Source: Ignavibacteria bacterium (GTDB taxonomy: Bacteria > Bacteroidota > Ignavibacteria > Kapaibacteriales > UBA4661). Taken from it: a stretch of 64,000 nt of DNA. Where the stretch lies: positions 30,985 through 94,984 of the forward strand of contig JACVZY010000008.1 in NCBI GenBank assembly GCA_014654705.1, read 5' to 3'. Positions 51,102 through 60,982 of the stretch are shown here, in pieces (positions within the stretch are counted from its first letter, which is position 1; each line of letters opens with the position of its first letter). The notes beneath the pieces are model-generated. The model saw only the letters and a list, made by a program, of their open reading frames with translations, was not told the DNA's origin and searched no databases. The position numbers were made by a program, and so were the translations under genes.

Positions 51102-54100
51102 TTACCGCATTATTACCATCGCCTTCGCTGCCCTGAAGCCACCGCTCTCCAGCACATATCGGTACACACCTTGCGCCAACGTGCCCGTGTTGGCTTCGAC
51201 GGTATAGTGCCCGCTCGGCAGAACCTGTCCGTCCAAGAGCGTCTGCACCACATTTCCTAGTTGGTCGTAGAGCGTAAGCCGTACCGCCCGAGTCTCGGCA
51301 AGGTTAAATTCAATCGTGGCATTGTCTGCCGTCGGGTTCGGATAGCTTTGGAATAATTCCGTCAGTACATTGCCGCCGCCTGCTTGCGGAAAGCGGAGAA
51401 ATGTGATGTTGCAAATGCCGTCGGTCGTCCAGGTTGCAAACGTCGAGACAGGACGAACCCGCACAAATATGAGGCTGTCGGAGCGGAACGAGGCGGAGTC
51501 ACTACTCACAATCATCGGCGTAATGAGCGTATCCGGCACCGCCACAACGAACCGCAAGAGCGCAATCGTCCCCGCCCGCAGCGAATCAACGTTGGTGAAA
51601 TCAAGCGATAGTGAGCCTCGGAGCGCCTGGTTCTTTGGAAATGTATTTTGTGCCGTAAGCGCCGAACCCCTGAGCGAGGTTGTGGCATCCAAAAATTTCA
51701 ACGAGTACGGGCTATACGCCACATTCACGTTGAAACGGAATTTTCTAAGCCAATACGTCGTTCCGCTAATAGCCGTCGCCACATCACGGTTGATAATGAG
51801 TGGTAGCGTAACTGTATCACCAATTGTTCCGCGCAGCGTAGCGCTTGTGAAGGAGAATACGAGCGGAAAGTCAGGTCGGAAGCCACGTCCGGCAATAGTT
51901 GCATAGGTAACGCTTGTGCAAGGCGCATCCGAACGTATGCCGAGAACAGTGTCTATGCGGTTTTCGGAGCGAGGGCAGTATTGGAGGGTGAGCGTGAGCG
52001 CTTGCCCAACACGCACGGAGTCCGTCAACGGCGGCACGGCAGCTAAGATGCGTACATCCGGCGGCAGATTCACGAGCGACCACGCCCGCACTGCCACGTC
52101 GCCCGTATTGCGTACCACGAGCGTTCGCGAGGCGCAGCCCAAAAGCTGTACGCTGTCGAACTGCACAGTTGGCTTAGGAGTGAGCGGCGCATCAATCCTT
52201 GTTTCTTGGATAATCATTCTGCTAAATGACCCCACGGGTGAAAGCGAAAAGGCACCGCCGCGCAAAATACTCACCCCAATACTGTCAATGGTCATCGTAA
52301 GCGTGGCTCTTCGCTGCGAGAGCGATGCCATTTCCACACGAAAGAGTGCACGAATGGAATCCAGACGAATGCCGTTTAAGCGCAATTCCACGCCGCCTGT
52401 TGTGGAGCGCATCTCTACTTGACTTTGCGCCGCAATATCAGATATAACGCTGACGGCACGAAGGCGCGTCGTATCGAACGCCAAGCGCAAGCGAACATTT
52501 AGCGAATCTGACGATTTGCGCGGAGAAAAAATCGGTACGCTCACCGTGCCGCAGGTGGTAACGCGGAATGTATCAATGCGGACAACACCATTATTGAACC
52601 AAAGCGGCATTTCGAGCGGCGAACCCTGAAAACTTGCTCCCGAAAGGAGAACCGTTGTGTCAATATCACGGCAGGGCTTCGATTGATACAAGACCATTCG
52701 TGCCACATATGAGCGCTTTTCTAACGGTCGAAACACCACACTCACGGGCACTGGTGCTTGGTTTGGCTGAATGGTAAAACTTCCCGTTGGCGAAGCGACG
52801 CGAAACGCCTGCGGGGTCGTCGCAAAGCCGTCTGCGCTTTGGAAGCCGATAGAATCTATCACCACGGGCTGAGGCGAAGGATTTTGCGATGTACCCGTTG
52901 GGATGGACAGATTGATGGTAATCGGATTGGCGCTCACGCCGACAAGCGGATCTGGTGAAATGAGAATTTGTGCCGGAGTTGGCGTGAAAACAAGCGTCCT
53001 GCGCCCTGTCAGGTCAATGGAAAATGTTTGCTGCTGTGCGGGACTTTGCGCCGTGATGGTCATGGCGGCAGCATTCAGAACATTTTGCGGTAGAGAAAGG
53101 GTACGTGGGCAGAAGCGAATCGTAATGGTGTCGGTTGCTTGCGGTGGAATCTGGTACGGGGTCGTGCCATTGGGCGAAAACCGCGACGACCACGTAAACA
53201 ATTCCGGTCTGCTGGCGGTAGGTTCATTTACATTTGCACCAATTATCGCACTTTGGACGGTGTATGTGTTGGCAAAGGAGGCATTGAAAAGCGTTGTAAT
53301 ATTCGTTTTGCATTCGCAAGGTTGTGTAAAGCTGACATTGACAGGGTTTGCGCCTACTTCGAGATCTGCCCTGATGCCGCGCCCCTGAAAGCGCCCCGTA
53401 ACACTGGTGGGGCAGGGCGAGGTCGAAGTGGCGGTAACAGTGCCGTCGTAGCGAATAACATCCGTTGGCGAAAAACTCACTCCAAAGCGCACCGTTCCTC
53501 GCGGCGGAATTGTGGCAGGAAGCGTTTGCTCGCTCCAATACAAAACGTAGCCGAGTGGCAGCGAGAGATTATCAAGGCGCACAGGCACAAGCGATAAATT
53601 CTCAACCGTGATGGTATCGCGTTTTGTGTCGCCAATTTCTATCGTTCCAAAGACGGTGAGCGGCGTAATGAAGAGCTTTGGTGCAACAGAAGTACCGCGT
53701 ATGCTGAGCGTCCAGTCCTGTCCCGCAGCGCGAAAGGTGATAGAGGCAGCGTCAGAGCGGTCTTGTGTGAGGTCGCTGGGGGTGTAGCGGATAAGCACGG
53801 GGAGCGATGTACCGCTTGGAATACCTGTCGAAACAACGTTTACACCGTCTAAGCCCGATATTAACTGGAAGCGTCCGCTTGGATTGTTGAATTGAATGTT
53901 GGTGAGCAGTTGGTCTGTGCCGGAAGTATTAAAGATTGTCAGTGTTTTTTGAGCAGTTGCGCAGCCCAGCACACCATCCAAGCGCGTTACGACCGAATCA
54001 AAACGGAAAACACTCTGCACACCGCGCCCTTGCAGGCTTGCGCAGGTGGTGAAAAAGCAGCGCTGCTCAGAAATGCAAAGGTCATCGGTAAAAAGCGAGT

Positions 54101-56195
54101 CCGCACTTGGACGAAAAGCTATTGGAACTGGTACGGTCGCGCCGGGAGGCAGCGTGAAAGACCGAGCGCCCGTTAGGAAGAAATTATCGCCGCGCCGCAG
54201 ATAGACGCTTACTCTGAGTGTGTCTTCCCTGCTGGGATTGGTGATGGTTGGCGAACGAGTGCCTTGCTGCCCGACGACCACATTCCCAAAATTTACCGCG
54301 CTTGGCGCGATACTGACTTGAAAGGCATTGCCGCGTCCGGAGACATAGATTTTTTTCTCGAAACTGCACGTCGAACCACCCGGTACACCGCTTGGCAAGC
54401 CGCTTGGAACACTGGCGCGAATGATGACGGAATCTCGCACAAAGCCCGGCACGAGCGGAGCAAAACGCAGGAAATTCGGGTCGGCAAACGTGCCGGAACG
54501 CAAGAGTACGGGATACCGCAAGGAACGAGCACGCATAAACGGCGGCACAATGACGGTATCAATGCGAACATCAGTGCGCGAAATGGCGCTTTCCCAAGTA
54601 AAGGCAAACGGGTCGGAAATGCCGCTCTGCGGGCATTCGCGCCCGAAGGTAACGCTATCCAAACGTGCAAGCCCGTAACCGCGACGAATGATGATTGCTT
54701 CTTCAATTCGTCCCGCAAGCGGCAATGCCAGTTCCGGCTGGCAGCCATCGCCCGTGCGAATGCGGAGCGTGTCAAAATAGGTGTTTGCAGTGTCGGTGGC
54801 TGAAAAGCGCACTGTTACTTGCGTAGAAGCACCTGCCGCAAGAGTTTGCGTGAGGTTACCCAGAATCCCAAACATCTGCGGGCGCTGCTGCCGGAAGCCT
54901 TGCAGCGCAATCGGCTGTGTGCCTGTGTTGCGAAGGGTAATCCTTTCCTCAATAAACGGCACTTCGCGGCAGCCCGCGTAGAGTGTGGCAAAGGTAACGC
55001 TTGCCGGCGACGGCTGCAAGACGGTTGTGCGGGTAAGATTGAACGGTATTTCGGTGGTATCGCCACACAAATTCTCGCGAGCAATGCGGAGCGTGGCGCG
55101 AAGGTTGCCCGTGAGTTGCGTAGAAAGCTGCACCGTTGCTAGTAGTGTCGAAACGCCTGCCGCGAGTGTGAAACGTGAAGGACTTACGCTGAACTCGCCT
55201 GCTGCTGCGCCCGCAAAGGAAAGCGTTATGCGTTCGGAACAGCCCACTGAGGTGCGCGTGATGGGTACGGTGTAGGAGCGAGTCTGAGCGCATTGAAACG
55301 CATCGATGACCCCTTGAGGCGGCACAGTGAAAAAGGGCGGAATAATGCGGTTGACCGACGGTGCTTGTGTGCGAGCACCGGAGCGCATTTCACCAATGTT
55401 GTTGTTCGGAGTGGCATCGCAGAGCGCGGTGCGGTTCGTGGCTTCATTGCAGCGATAATACAACACAAGATTTTGCTCACTGCCTCTGAGAGCGCTGTAC
55501 TGACCGCAGAGAATATCACTTTGCGTGAGCGCCCGCGACCACAGCCGTATTTCGTCCATCTGCCCGCGAAAGGTGGTATTTTGTTCGCTGATATTGCCAA
55601 GAGCGTTGGTACTGCCGATTTGCATGAGATATGAAGGCATTTGCAAGGTGCGGAGGCGGCTTGCGGGCGATGCAGAATTGCGGTTTTGTGCGGCTTGCAT
55701 CCCGTTCACATAAAGCGTTGCCGTTTGTGTCGCGCCGTCGAATACTGCAGCAATATGTGTCCATACGCCATAGCGCCCTGCAAAGGTGGTGCGAGCAATC
55801 GTGTTGTCCACTGCTCCCAGCGATGTCGTTGTGCCGTTGATCTCAAAAACGAGTTCGTCCTGCGGCGAAATATAGACCACCCACACGTCGTTTGCGTCAG
55901 TACTTGGTCCCCAGAGTCCGGCAATAAATTGTCGAAGATTCGGTGTGCGCTGAGGATTTATCCATGCTTCAAAGGTGAGAGCCGTCGTGAGCGTATTTTG
56001 CGATGCGGTTTTCAGCACGTCCACATATTGCGCTTGTGCGCCCTGTGAGAGTGTGAGGACATTGCCGAGGCAGGTCTGAAGCGTGTCGCAGCGTGATTGA
56101 GCGCTCAGACGATGGGGCGAAAATATACTACCCAGAAAACTGAGAACGGCAAAAGCGCATAGAACGTGCGATGTAGCTGTATGAAGGTGAGTCAC
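51102..56195 (-). CDS. Giant secreted LamG/choice-of-anchor repeat protein with T9SS sorting domain
   Basis: 1697 residues. Signal peptide to HRLSAQS, then a LamG/concanavalin-like domain (~45-260: LTFEAWINPQRT, WTHIAAVFDGATQTATLYVNG, FRGQMDEIRLWSRALTQSD). A long chain of Hydin/choice-of-anchor D beta-sandwiches follows (ERITLRNTGTQPIALQGF, FGNVVVGQQGTRSPTITNPS, TLTIFNTSGTDQLLTNI, TITVENLSLVPVRLDNL, TLVVRNTGDVAVRAWSL). Two cohesin-like segments come next (VSVPIFSPRKSSDSLNVRLR, VTLPLIINRDVA), then a type A sorting domain (QSYPNPTADNATIEF, YDQLGNVVQTL, LAQGVYRYVLES). The LamG domain suggests carbohydrate or adhesin binding. The gene lies 163 bases downstream of a double-OmpA gene on the same strand. 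Confidence 0.88.
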   Translation of the reverse strand: MTHLHTATSHVLCAFAVLSFLGSIFSPHRLSAQSRCDTLQTCLGNVLTLSQGAQAQYVDVLKTASQNTLTTALTFEAWINPQRTPNLRQFIAGLWGPSTDANDVWVVYISPQDELVFEINGTTTSLGAVDNTIARTTFAGRYGVWTHIAAVFDGATQTATLYVNGMQAAQNRNSASPASRLRTLQMPSYLMQIGSTNALGNISEQNTTFRGQMDEIRLWSRALTQSDILCGQYSALRGSEQNLVLYYRCNEATNRTALCDATPNNNIGEMRSGARTQAPSVNRIIPPFFTVPPQGVIDAFQCAQTRSYTVPITRTSVGCSERITLSFAGAAAGEFSVSPSRFTLAAGVSTLLATVQLSTQLTGNLRATLRIARENLCGDTTEIPFNLTRTTVLQPSPASVTFATLYAGCREVPFIEERITLRNTGTQPIALQGFRQQRPQMFGILGNLTQTLAAGASTQVTVRFSATDTANTYFDTLRIRTGDGCQPELALPLAGRIEEAIIIRRGYGLARLDSVTFGRECPQSGISDPFAFTWESAISRTDVRIDTVIVPPFMRARSLRYPVLLRSGTFADPNFLRFAPLVPGFVRDSVIIRASVPSGLPSGVPGGSTCSFEKKIYVSGRGNAFQVSIAPSAVNFGNVVVGQQGTRSPTITNPSREDTLRVSVYLRRGDNFFLTGARSFTLPPGATVPVPIAFRPSADSLFTDDLCISEQRCFFTTCASLQGRGVQSVFRFDSVVTRLDGVLGCATAQKTLTIFNTSGTDQLLTNIQFNNPSGRFQLISGLDGVNVVSTGIPSGTSLPVLIRYTPSDLTQDRSDAASITFRAAGQDWTLSIRGTSVAPKLFITPLTVFGTIEIGDTKRDTITVENLSLVPVRLDNLSLPLGYVLYWSEQTLPATIPPRGTVRFGVSFSPTDVIRYDGTVTATSTSPCPTSVTGRFQGRGIRADLEVGANPVNVSFTQPCECKTNITTLFNASFANTYTVQSAIIGANVNEPTASRPELFTWSSRFSPNGTTPYQIPPQATDTITIRFCPRTLSLPQNVLNAAAMTITAQSPAQQQTFSIDLTGRRTLVFTPTPAQILISPDPLVGVSANPITINLSIPTGTSQNPSPQPVVIDSIGFQSADGFATTPQAFRVASPTGSFTIQPNQAPVPVSVVFRPLEKRSYVARMVLYQSKPCRDIDTTVLLSGASFQGSPLEMPLWFNNGVVRIDTFRVTTCGTVSVPIFSPRKSSDSLNVRLRLAFDTTRLRAVSVISDIAAQSQVEMRSTTGGVELRLNGIRLDSIRALFRVEMASLSQRRATLTMTIDSIGVSILRGGAFSLSPVGSFSRMIIQETRIDAPLTPKPTVQFDSVQLLGCASRTLVVRNTGDVAVRAWSLVNLPPDVRILAAVPPLTDSVRVGQALTLTLQYCPRSENRIDTVLGIRSDAPCTSVTYATIAGRGFRPDFPLVFSFTSATLRGTIGDTVTLPLIINRDVATAISGTTYWLRKFRFNVNVAYSPYSLKFLDATTSLRGSALTAQNTFPKNQALRGSLSLDFTNVDSLRAGTIALLRFVVAVPDTLITPMIVSSDSASFRSDSLIFVRVRPVSTFATWTTDGICNITFLRFPQAGGGNVLTELFQSYPNPTADNATIEFNLAETRAVRLTLYDQLGNVVQTLLDGQVLPSGHYTVEANTGTLAQGVYRYVLESGGFRAAKAMVIMR

Positions 56196-56358
56196 GGTGA
56201 TTACGAGGTTTGTGGAACAAAGGAGCTAAGGAAAACAAGGCTAAAAAAGATAGTGAAAAGTGTTGAATGTTGAGTTCCTGAAGCGTAAGCCAGTGTTCTA
56301 TAATGCTTTCGGAAAATTGCACCTAACACTCATCATTCAAAAATTATCCTCTTTTTTC

Positions 56359-58401
56359 CTAGCCTCCACGCGGCGTTTGGACATTGATACTCACCGTGCG
56401 GCAGTAGTAGCGTCCTTCGGGCAGGTCGTTGTCGAAAGGGAGTGTGGATGCACCCGTGCCACGCACTTCTTGGAAGCGAATGTTTGGATTCACACGGCGC
56501 ATAAAATCTTGTACTCCTTTAGCGCGGGCTTCCGAAAGCTCTTTGTTATACTTTGCTTCGCCTAAGCGGTCGGTCGAGCCTGTCACGGAGACGAGTGAAT
56601 TGGGCTTAATGGCATCGGTAACGAAGCCCCGCATCATCTGGCGGTTTGATTCGAGCATATCGTCGCGGTCAAAGTCAAATACGATAAGATTCAGACGGCT
56701 GACCTCGTATTGGTTTTTGATGGTCTCCACGTCAATGCGGGTGCGAGCCGAGAGCGTTTGCCCGTCGCGCTGCTTCACTTCCAACGTGCAGTCGGCAGAA
56801 TCCAGTGATCCGACTGTTTGCGAGAGTTTCGCGGTGAATTTTCTCCTGAGGGCAAACGGTAATCGCGCGGGTGGTGCATCTATGCCGGAGGTAACGGCAA
56901 AAGGCTCATCCAGTGCATTGAGGTTGCCTTTGTAGCTTTCTGCCACGCCGGGATTTTGAATTTTGACGTTCATGTAATGTTCTGTCCGCACGGGAGTATA
57001 TTCCAAAAATCGATATTGCACGACAGGAGCAAGCAGTTCGGGGTCGTTCGATGTTAGCTCCACACGCCTATTTTCCTCGTTTCCTTCGGCGTAGCGGTCG
57101 CTGGAGGCGAGCTTGGGTGTGTCGCGGGTACTCATTTTGAGGCGGCTTTGTGCAATTCCCCAATAGCCCATGAGAAACCCTGCCACGGAGCGAGCGCGTT
57201 GCTGCGCGAGAATCTGCCGTTGGTCAGCGCTTGCCCATTCTTTGCCGTCGGTGGTGCCGATAATCGTAAGTGTGAGCTTCGGGTTTGCCTTCATGCGCCT
57301 GCCGATGATGTGTAGCAGGTGGTAGTAAATCGACAGTGTTTCTTTGGGGAGACTCTGCTCATCAAAGCTGGTTGCCGTACCAATACGAGGATTATAGCGG
57401 TTTTTTACGACCACGCTTGCGCTATCAAAAAAGATGTAGGGCAGTAGGGGAAACGTTTGCGTAACAATCGTTTCTTGAATTTCCAGAGGCTTCCCAATGA
57501 TAGACTCAATCTGAAGCGTTTTTGCGGCAATCGTGGGCGTGGTTTTTTCGGGTTGAGTTGGTTCTGCGCTATCGCGCTTGACTTCTTCGGGAATGAAGCG
57601 CCAGCGTAGTGTTATTGAGCCTTGCAAGCCATTTGTGCGCCAGTCAATATCCGTCCGCACCGTCGTCAGTCCGTAGCGGTATGCTGCCTCCACGCCTAGA
57701 AGCAATCGCTGCTGCAGGGGTACTTCTATGCCGATTGCGCCTGTCACGCCAAAGGTCGGGCGTGCCAGACGAGCTGCTTCGCGTGGGTTCGATTGTGTTC
57801 GGCTGCTATTAAGAAATGCCACATAGGAGGGATTGGTAATTTGTGCGATTTCTTGCACCGGAATTTGCGAAAGGAGCGCAAAAGAGGCATCGGCACTAAG
57901 GCGCACATAAAAAGGAAGGCTTGGAATCGGCTGCACTCGTGCGCCTATGTCTGCCACAAGATAATCTGCCACAGCGCTATAATCAAAGCGGCGCTCAAGC
58001 GATGAATAATCGTCATCGCCGTTAAAAATGAGTGGATCGAACGGCAAATTGCTTTTATTAACGATTTGCGAAAGCCCAAGCGGTCGTCGGGCAAAAAGCG
58101 CCCGCGCACCTACTTCGATAAGTGGCTCGTTTGCTTGGGGCATGAAAACGTAATCACCTGAGAAGCCGCCCCACCAGCTCCACGACTCGCCACGCTCGTA
58201 AGAGCAGCAGCGCGGGTCAGTCGGGATAATTGGCAATGCGGAGGCGTGATAGAGCCGTGAAAGCCCACCCAAAGCGCCCAAGCGCCATTCGTTGCGTGAG
58301 GGAAGGGGTTCTTGTGCGAAAGTGTGTAGAGTAGTGGCAAGAGCAACGATAGCAGCAGCGATAACCCGTGGGAACATGCGCTCTACGAAAGGAATGGTCA
58401 T
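56359..58401 (-). CDS. Outer-membrane beta-barrel protein with two OmpA-like domains (paralogue 4)
   Basis: 680 residues (start at 58401, or the Met at 58377; both give a signal peptide to LHTFAQ). An outer-membrane barrel (~30-270; WRLGALGGLSRLYH, GIEVPLQQRLLLGVEAAYRYG) is followed by a linker (~270-310). OmpA-like domain 1 has LLPYIFFDSASVVVKNRY, LLHIIGRRMKANP, IIGTTDGKEW and ILAQQRARSV. After a beta-rich middle comes OmpA-like domain 2 (VFDFDRDDMLESNRQMM, TGSTDRLGEAKYNKELSEARAKGV). Peptidoglycan-contact Asp and Arg are present in both. It is upstream of the LamG cargo, the reverse order of the other two pairs. Confidence 0.87.
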   Translation of the reverse strand: MTIPFVERMFPRVIAAAIVALATTLHTFAQEPLPSRNEWRLGALGGLSRLYHASALPIIPTDPRCCSYERGESWSWWGGFSGDYVFMPQANEPLIEVGARALFARRPLGLSQIVNKSNLPFDPLIFNGDDDYSSLERRFDYSAVADYLVADIGARVQPIPSLPFYVRLSADASFALLSQIPVQEIAQITNPSYVAFLNSSRTQSNPREAARLARPTFGVTGAIGIEVPLQQRLLLGVEAAYRYGLTTVRTDIDWRTNGLQGSITLRWRFIPEEVKRDSAEPTQPEKTTPTIAAKTLQIESIIGKPLEIQETIVTQTFPLLPYIFFDSASVVVKNRYNPRIGTATSFDEQSLPKETLSIYYHLLHIIGRRMKANPKLTLTIIGTTDGKEWASADQRQILAQQRARSVAGFLMGYWGIAQSRLKMSTRDTPKLASSDRYAEGNEENRRVELTSNDPELLAPVVQYRFLEYTPVRTEHYMNVKIQNPGVAESYKGNLNALDEPFAVTSGIDAPPARLPFALRRKFTAKLSQTVGSLDSADCTLEVKQRDGQTLSARTRIDVETIKNQYEVSRLNLIVFDFDRDDMLESNRQMMRGFVTDAIKPNSLVSVTGSTDRLGEAKYNKELSEARAKGVQDFMRRVNPNIRFQEVRGTGASTLPFDNDLPEGRYYCRTVSINVQTPRGG

Positions 58402-58617
58402 AGTATTGTGCGGGGTGCGGTAATTTTGTCATCAAACAACCAATGACAAGATAGGATTTTTTATTGCCATTTTCAAGGCTTCGTGAAATGTTTTCGCCTT
58501 TGTGTGGTCATATCGCTGTTTTCACCTTGTTTTGATGGCAGAAATCATTATTTTATGAGCTATTCTTTTTGCCGCAATTTCGACTTGATTTTCGCCATTG
58601 CTATCTTGTTATCAGAG

Positions 58618-60027
58618 ATGAACACAACAATTGCCCGATATTTCCTGCCAACGCACATTACCGACAATCCCAATTCTGATGAGTATTGGAAGGCGCTTTT
58701 GTGTTCTGTTTCCCTTGTTCTGACGATTGGCTTGACAATTCCTGCTGTGCTGCTGTACGCTTTCCTGCTGGGCGGTGGACTGTTTCTTACCATGACACTG
58801 GTAATTACTCTGGTGAATGGGTTGCTGCTGCTGCTGTTGCGTTTTACAGCGTCGCACCGATTGATATTTTACCTAGTGGTGTTATGGCAATATGCCATGC
58901 TACTTGGCGTAACAGTGGTGATGGGCGGAATTTCAAGTGTTGTGGCGGCAACGCTCTTCAGCCCAGCGCTTCTGGCTTTGGTTCTTTTGGGGTATTCCGC
59001 GATGTGGTCTATGCTTTGGATTATTCTTGCAGGTATTGGCGGGCTGACAGTGCTTGCACTGTACGGTATTCAGATGCCGGCGCAGTATTCTGCCGACGTT
59101 GCGCCCTTGATAAATGGTTTGGTCAATACGACTATTATATTCAGCATTGTGGCATCGTTCTATTACTTCGACCGTGTTCGCAAGGAGTCGTACAAATCAC
59201 TCCAAAAAGAGCGTGCCGCACTCCAGGAAGAGCGCGATTCGGTGCAACAGCGTGTGTATGAAGCAACCAACAGCCTCGAAGAACAAAATACCACACTCCA
59301 GAAGGCATTACAAGACTTGGAAGCAGCAAATATGCTCAAGTCGGAGTTCCTGCGTAATATCAGCCACGAGATTCGTACTCCGCTCACTGCAATTCTGGGC
59401 TTTTCAGAAATTTTATCGGAGCGATTGGATGAGGACAGCGATAACCGTCCGCTTGTTGATCATATCACGCAAGCAGGGACAAATCTTTTGAGCATCTTCT
59501 CGAATATTCTGACGCTGTCGCAAATTGAAGCCGGAGAAGCTAATTACCAGCGCAGCCTTGTCGGGACGCGCTATATCCTTGAGCATGTGTGTAATGCAGT
59601 CAAGCCCAAAGCACATCTCAAAGGCTTAGAATGTGTGATGGATATTGACGTGAGCGTCCCTGAAAACATAGTGATTGATGGCACTCATACGCAGCAAGTC
59701 TTAATTTATCTCTGCGATAACGCCGTGAAATTTACTGAACATGGCGAAATACGGCTTGCCGTCAGCTTTGTGGGCGGCGAGAGTCCTCGGCTGGTGTGCA
59801 ATGTCAGCGATACCGGTATTGGCATTGCGCCGGAATTTCTTGACAGACTTTTTATTCCTTTTCATCAGCAGGACGGCAGCAAAACACGTGCTTTTGGCGG
59901 TTTGGGGCTTGGCTTGGCAATTACGAAGCGTATTGTGGATGCTTTGGGCGGCGCTATCGCTATTGCTTCCGAACCCGGCAAAGGAAGCACTTTTACGGTC
60001 GAAATACCATGCTCAATGCCGCAATAA
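58618..60027 (+). CDS. Membrane sensor histidine kinase (orphan)
   Basis: 469 residues from the ATG at 58618; the frame to 58483 would add a 45-residue, poorly charged leader. About six membrane segments (KALLCSVSLVLTIGLTIPAV to NTTIIFSIVASFYYFDRV) without a large periplasmic loop, then a coiled coil (~195-245: LQKERAALQEERDSVQQRV). HisKA follows with phospho-acceptor His in LRNISHEIRTPLTAILGFSEIL, then HATPase: N-box YLCDNAVKFTEHGEI, G1 VSDTGIGI, F-box FIPFHQ, G2 GGLGLGLAITKRIV. There is no receiver domain and no adjacent response regulator. Membrane-integral sensing of lipid state or small hydrophobic signals is a guess from topology. Divergent from the double-OmpA gene. Confidence 0.92.
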   Translation: MNTTIARYFLPTHITDNPNSDEYWKALLCSVSLVLTIGLTIPAVLLYAFLLGGGLFLTMTLVITLVNGLLLLLLRFTASHRLIFYLVVLWQYAMLLGVTVVMGGISSVVAATLFSPALLALVLLGYSAMWSMLWIILAGIGGLTVLALYGIQMPAQYSADVAPLINGLVNTTIIFSIVASFYYFDRVRKESYKSLQKERAALQEERDSVQQRVYEATNSLEEQNTTLQKALQDLEAANMLKSEFLRNISHEIRTPLTAILGFSEILSERLDEDSDNRPLVDHITQAGTNLLSIFSNILTLSQIEAGEANYQRSLVGTRYILEHVCNAVKPKAHLKGLECVMDIDVSVPENIVIDGTHTQQVLIYLCDNAVKFTEHGEIRLAVSFVGGESPRLVCNVSDTGIGIAPEFLDRLFIPFHQQDGSKTRAFGGLGLGLAITKRIVDALGGAIAIASEPGKGSTFTVEIPCSMPQ

Positions 60028-60164
60028 AATTCCTTGTGGCTATGAAAAAAAACAAGTAACCAAACTGGAGTACGAACGGAAGTTTGCAATAGGCTTGAAT
60101 GCTTGCGAACTCCCTATTTGCTCTGGGTAGTGGTTGTGCTTTCAATCTTTAAACTCGCTCATAC

Positions 60165-60172
60165 TATATTGC
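60165..60172 (+). promoter_or_regulatory. TATATTGC promoter element upstream of the SDR gene
   Basis: TATATTGC 35 bases before the ATG at 60207. The octamer is shared with the sites at 6275 and 48267. No good -35 hexamer at 17 bases. Confidence 0.4.
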
Positions 60173-60206
60173 AAATCCCTCGTTCACAGATATATCAGAT
60201 AACAGC

Positions 60207-60899
60207 ATGAATACAGTAATCATCTCCGGCGCAAATGGCAATGTGGGTAAATGTATTGCTGAGCGTTTTTTGGAGGGAAAGTGGCGTGTTTATGCACTTT
60301 GTAAGCAAGCAGACGCTGCGAAAGTGTTAGCAAAAAATCTTGAGCACTTCTCCGGCAGTCTGGCGGTTGTTGTGTGCGATCTTGCAAGTACGGTTTCTGT
60401 GCAGCATTTTCTTACGGCAAGCGGGCTGAAAAGTGTGGATGCGGTTATTCATACGGCGGGTGGAATTGAAGCGGGTAAGAGCATAGAAGAGACCACTCCA
60501 AGTGTGGTTCATGCAATGCTTGAAATCAATTATCTTACAGCATTTAATCTCTTGCGCGGTACGTTGCCTTTGCTCAAAGTGCATGGTGGTGCTGTGTTGG
60601 CAATTGGCGCAAAAGCTGCGCTTTCGCCCGAAGCAAATAAAGCGGCATACGCAGCATCGAAGGCTGCGCTTATTGCTCTGGCGCAAACCACAGCTGAGGA
60701 GGGAAAAAAATATGGGGTTACGGCAAATTGCATTGTGCCGAGTGTGATTGATACGCCCGCGAACCGCGAGTGGGGTACGCCGGACGAGATTGCTAAATGG
60801 GTAGCGCCCGAAACTATTGCAGAAGCAGCTTGGATGTTATGCAATGAGTCAGGGCGGGGAATTTCGGGAGCTATTCTACCAATGATGGGGAAAATGTAA
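60207..60899 (+). CDS. Short-chain dehydrogenase/reductase lacking the catalytic Ser
   Basis: 230 residues, classical SDR length. The nucleotide motif reads SGANGNVGK, a GxxGxxG form more typical of extended SDRs. IHTAGG replaces NNAG. YAASK, the catalytic Tyr/Lys pair, is present, but the residue 13 positions before the Tyr, where the catalytic Ser should be, is Ala (AIGAKAALSPE). C-terminal VIDTPANREWGTPDEIAKWVAPE and GISGAILPMMG are ordinary. Reduced or altered activity is possible. Monocistronic, with the TATATTGC element upstream; the substrate is unknown. Confidence 0.85.
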   Translation: MNTVIISGANGNVGKCIAERFLEGKWRVYALCKQADAAKVLAKNLEHFSGSLAVVVCDLASTVSVQHFLTASGLKSVDAVIHTAGGIEAGKSIEETTPSVVHAMLEINYLTAFNLLRGTLPLLKVHGGAVLAIGAKAALSPEANKAAYAASKAALIALAQTTAEEGKKYGVTANCIVPSVIDTPANREWGTPDEIAKWVAPETIAEAAWMLCNESGRGISGAILPMMGKM

Positions 60900-60982
60900 T
60901 GGTGGGACGATGAGTGGCAGAATTGAAAAGAAAGACCGCACTAGTATTCTTGCTTTGTAATGATAATCGCTTGAACTGATTG

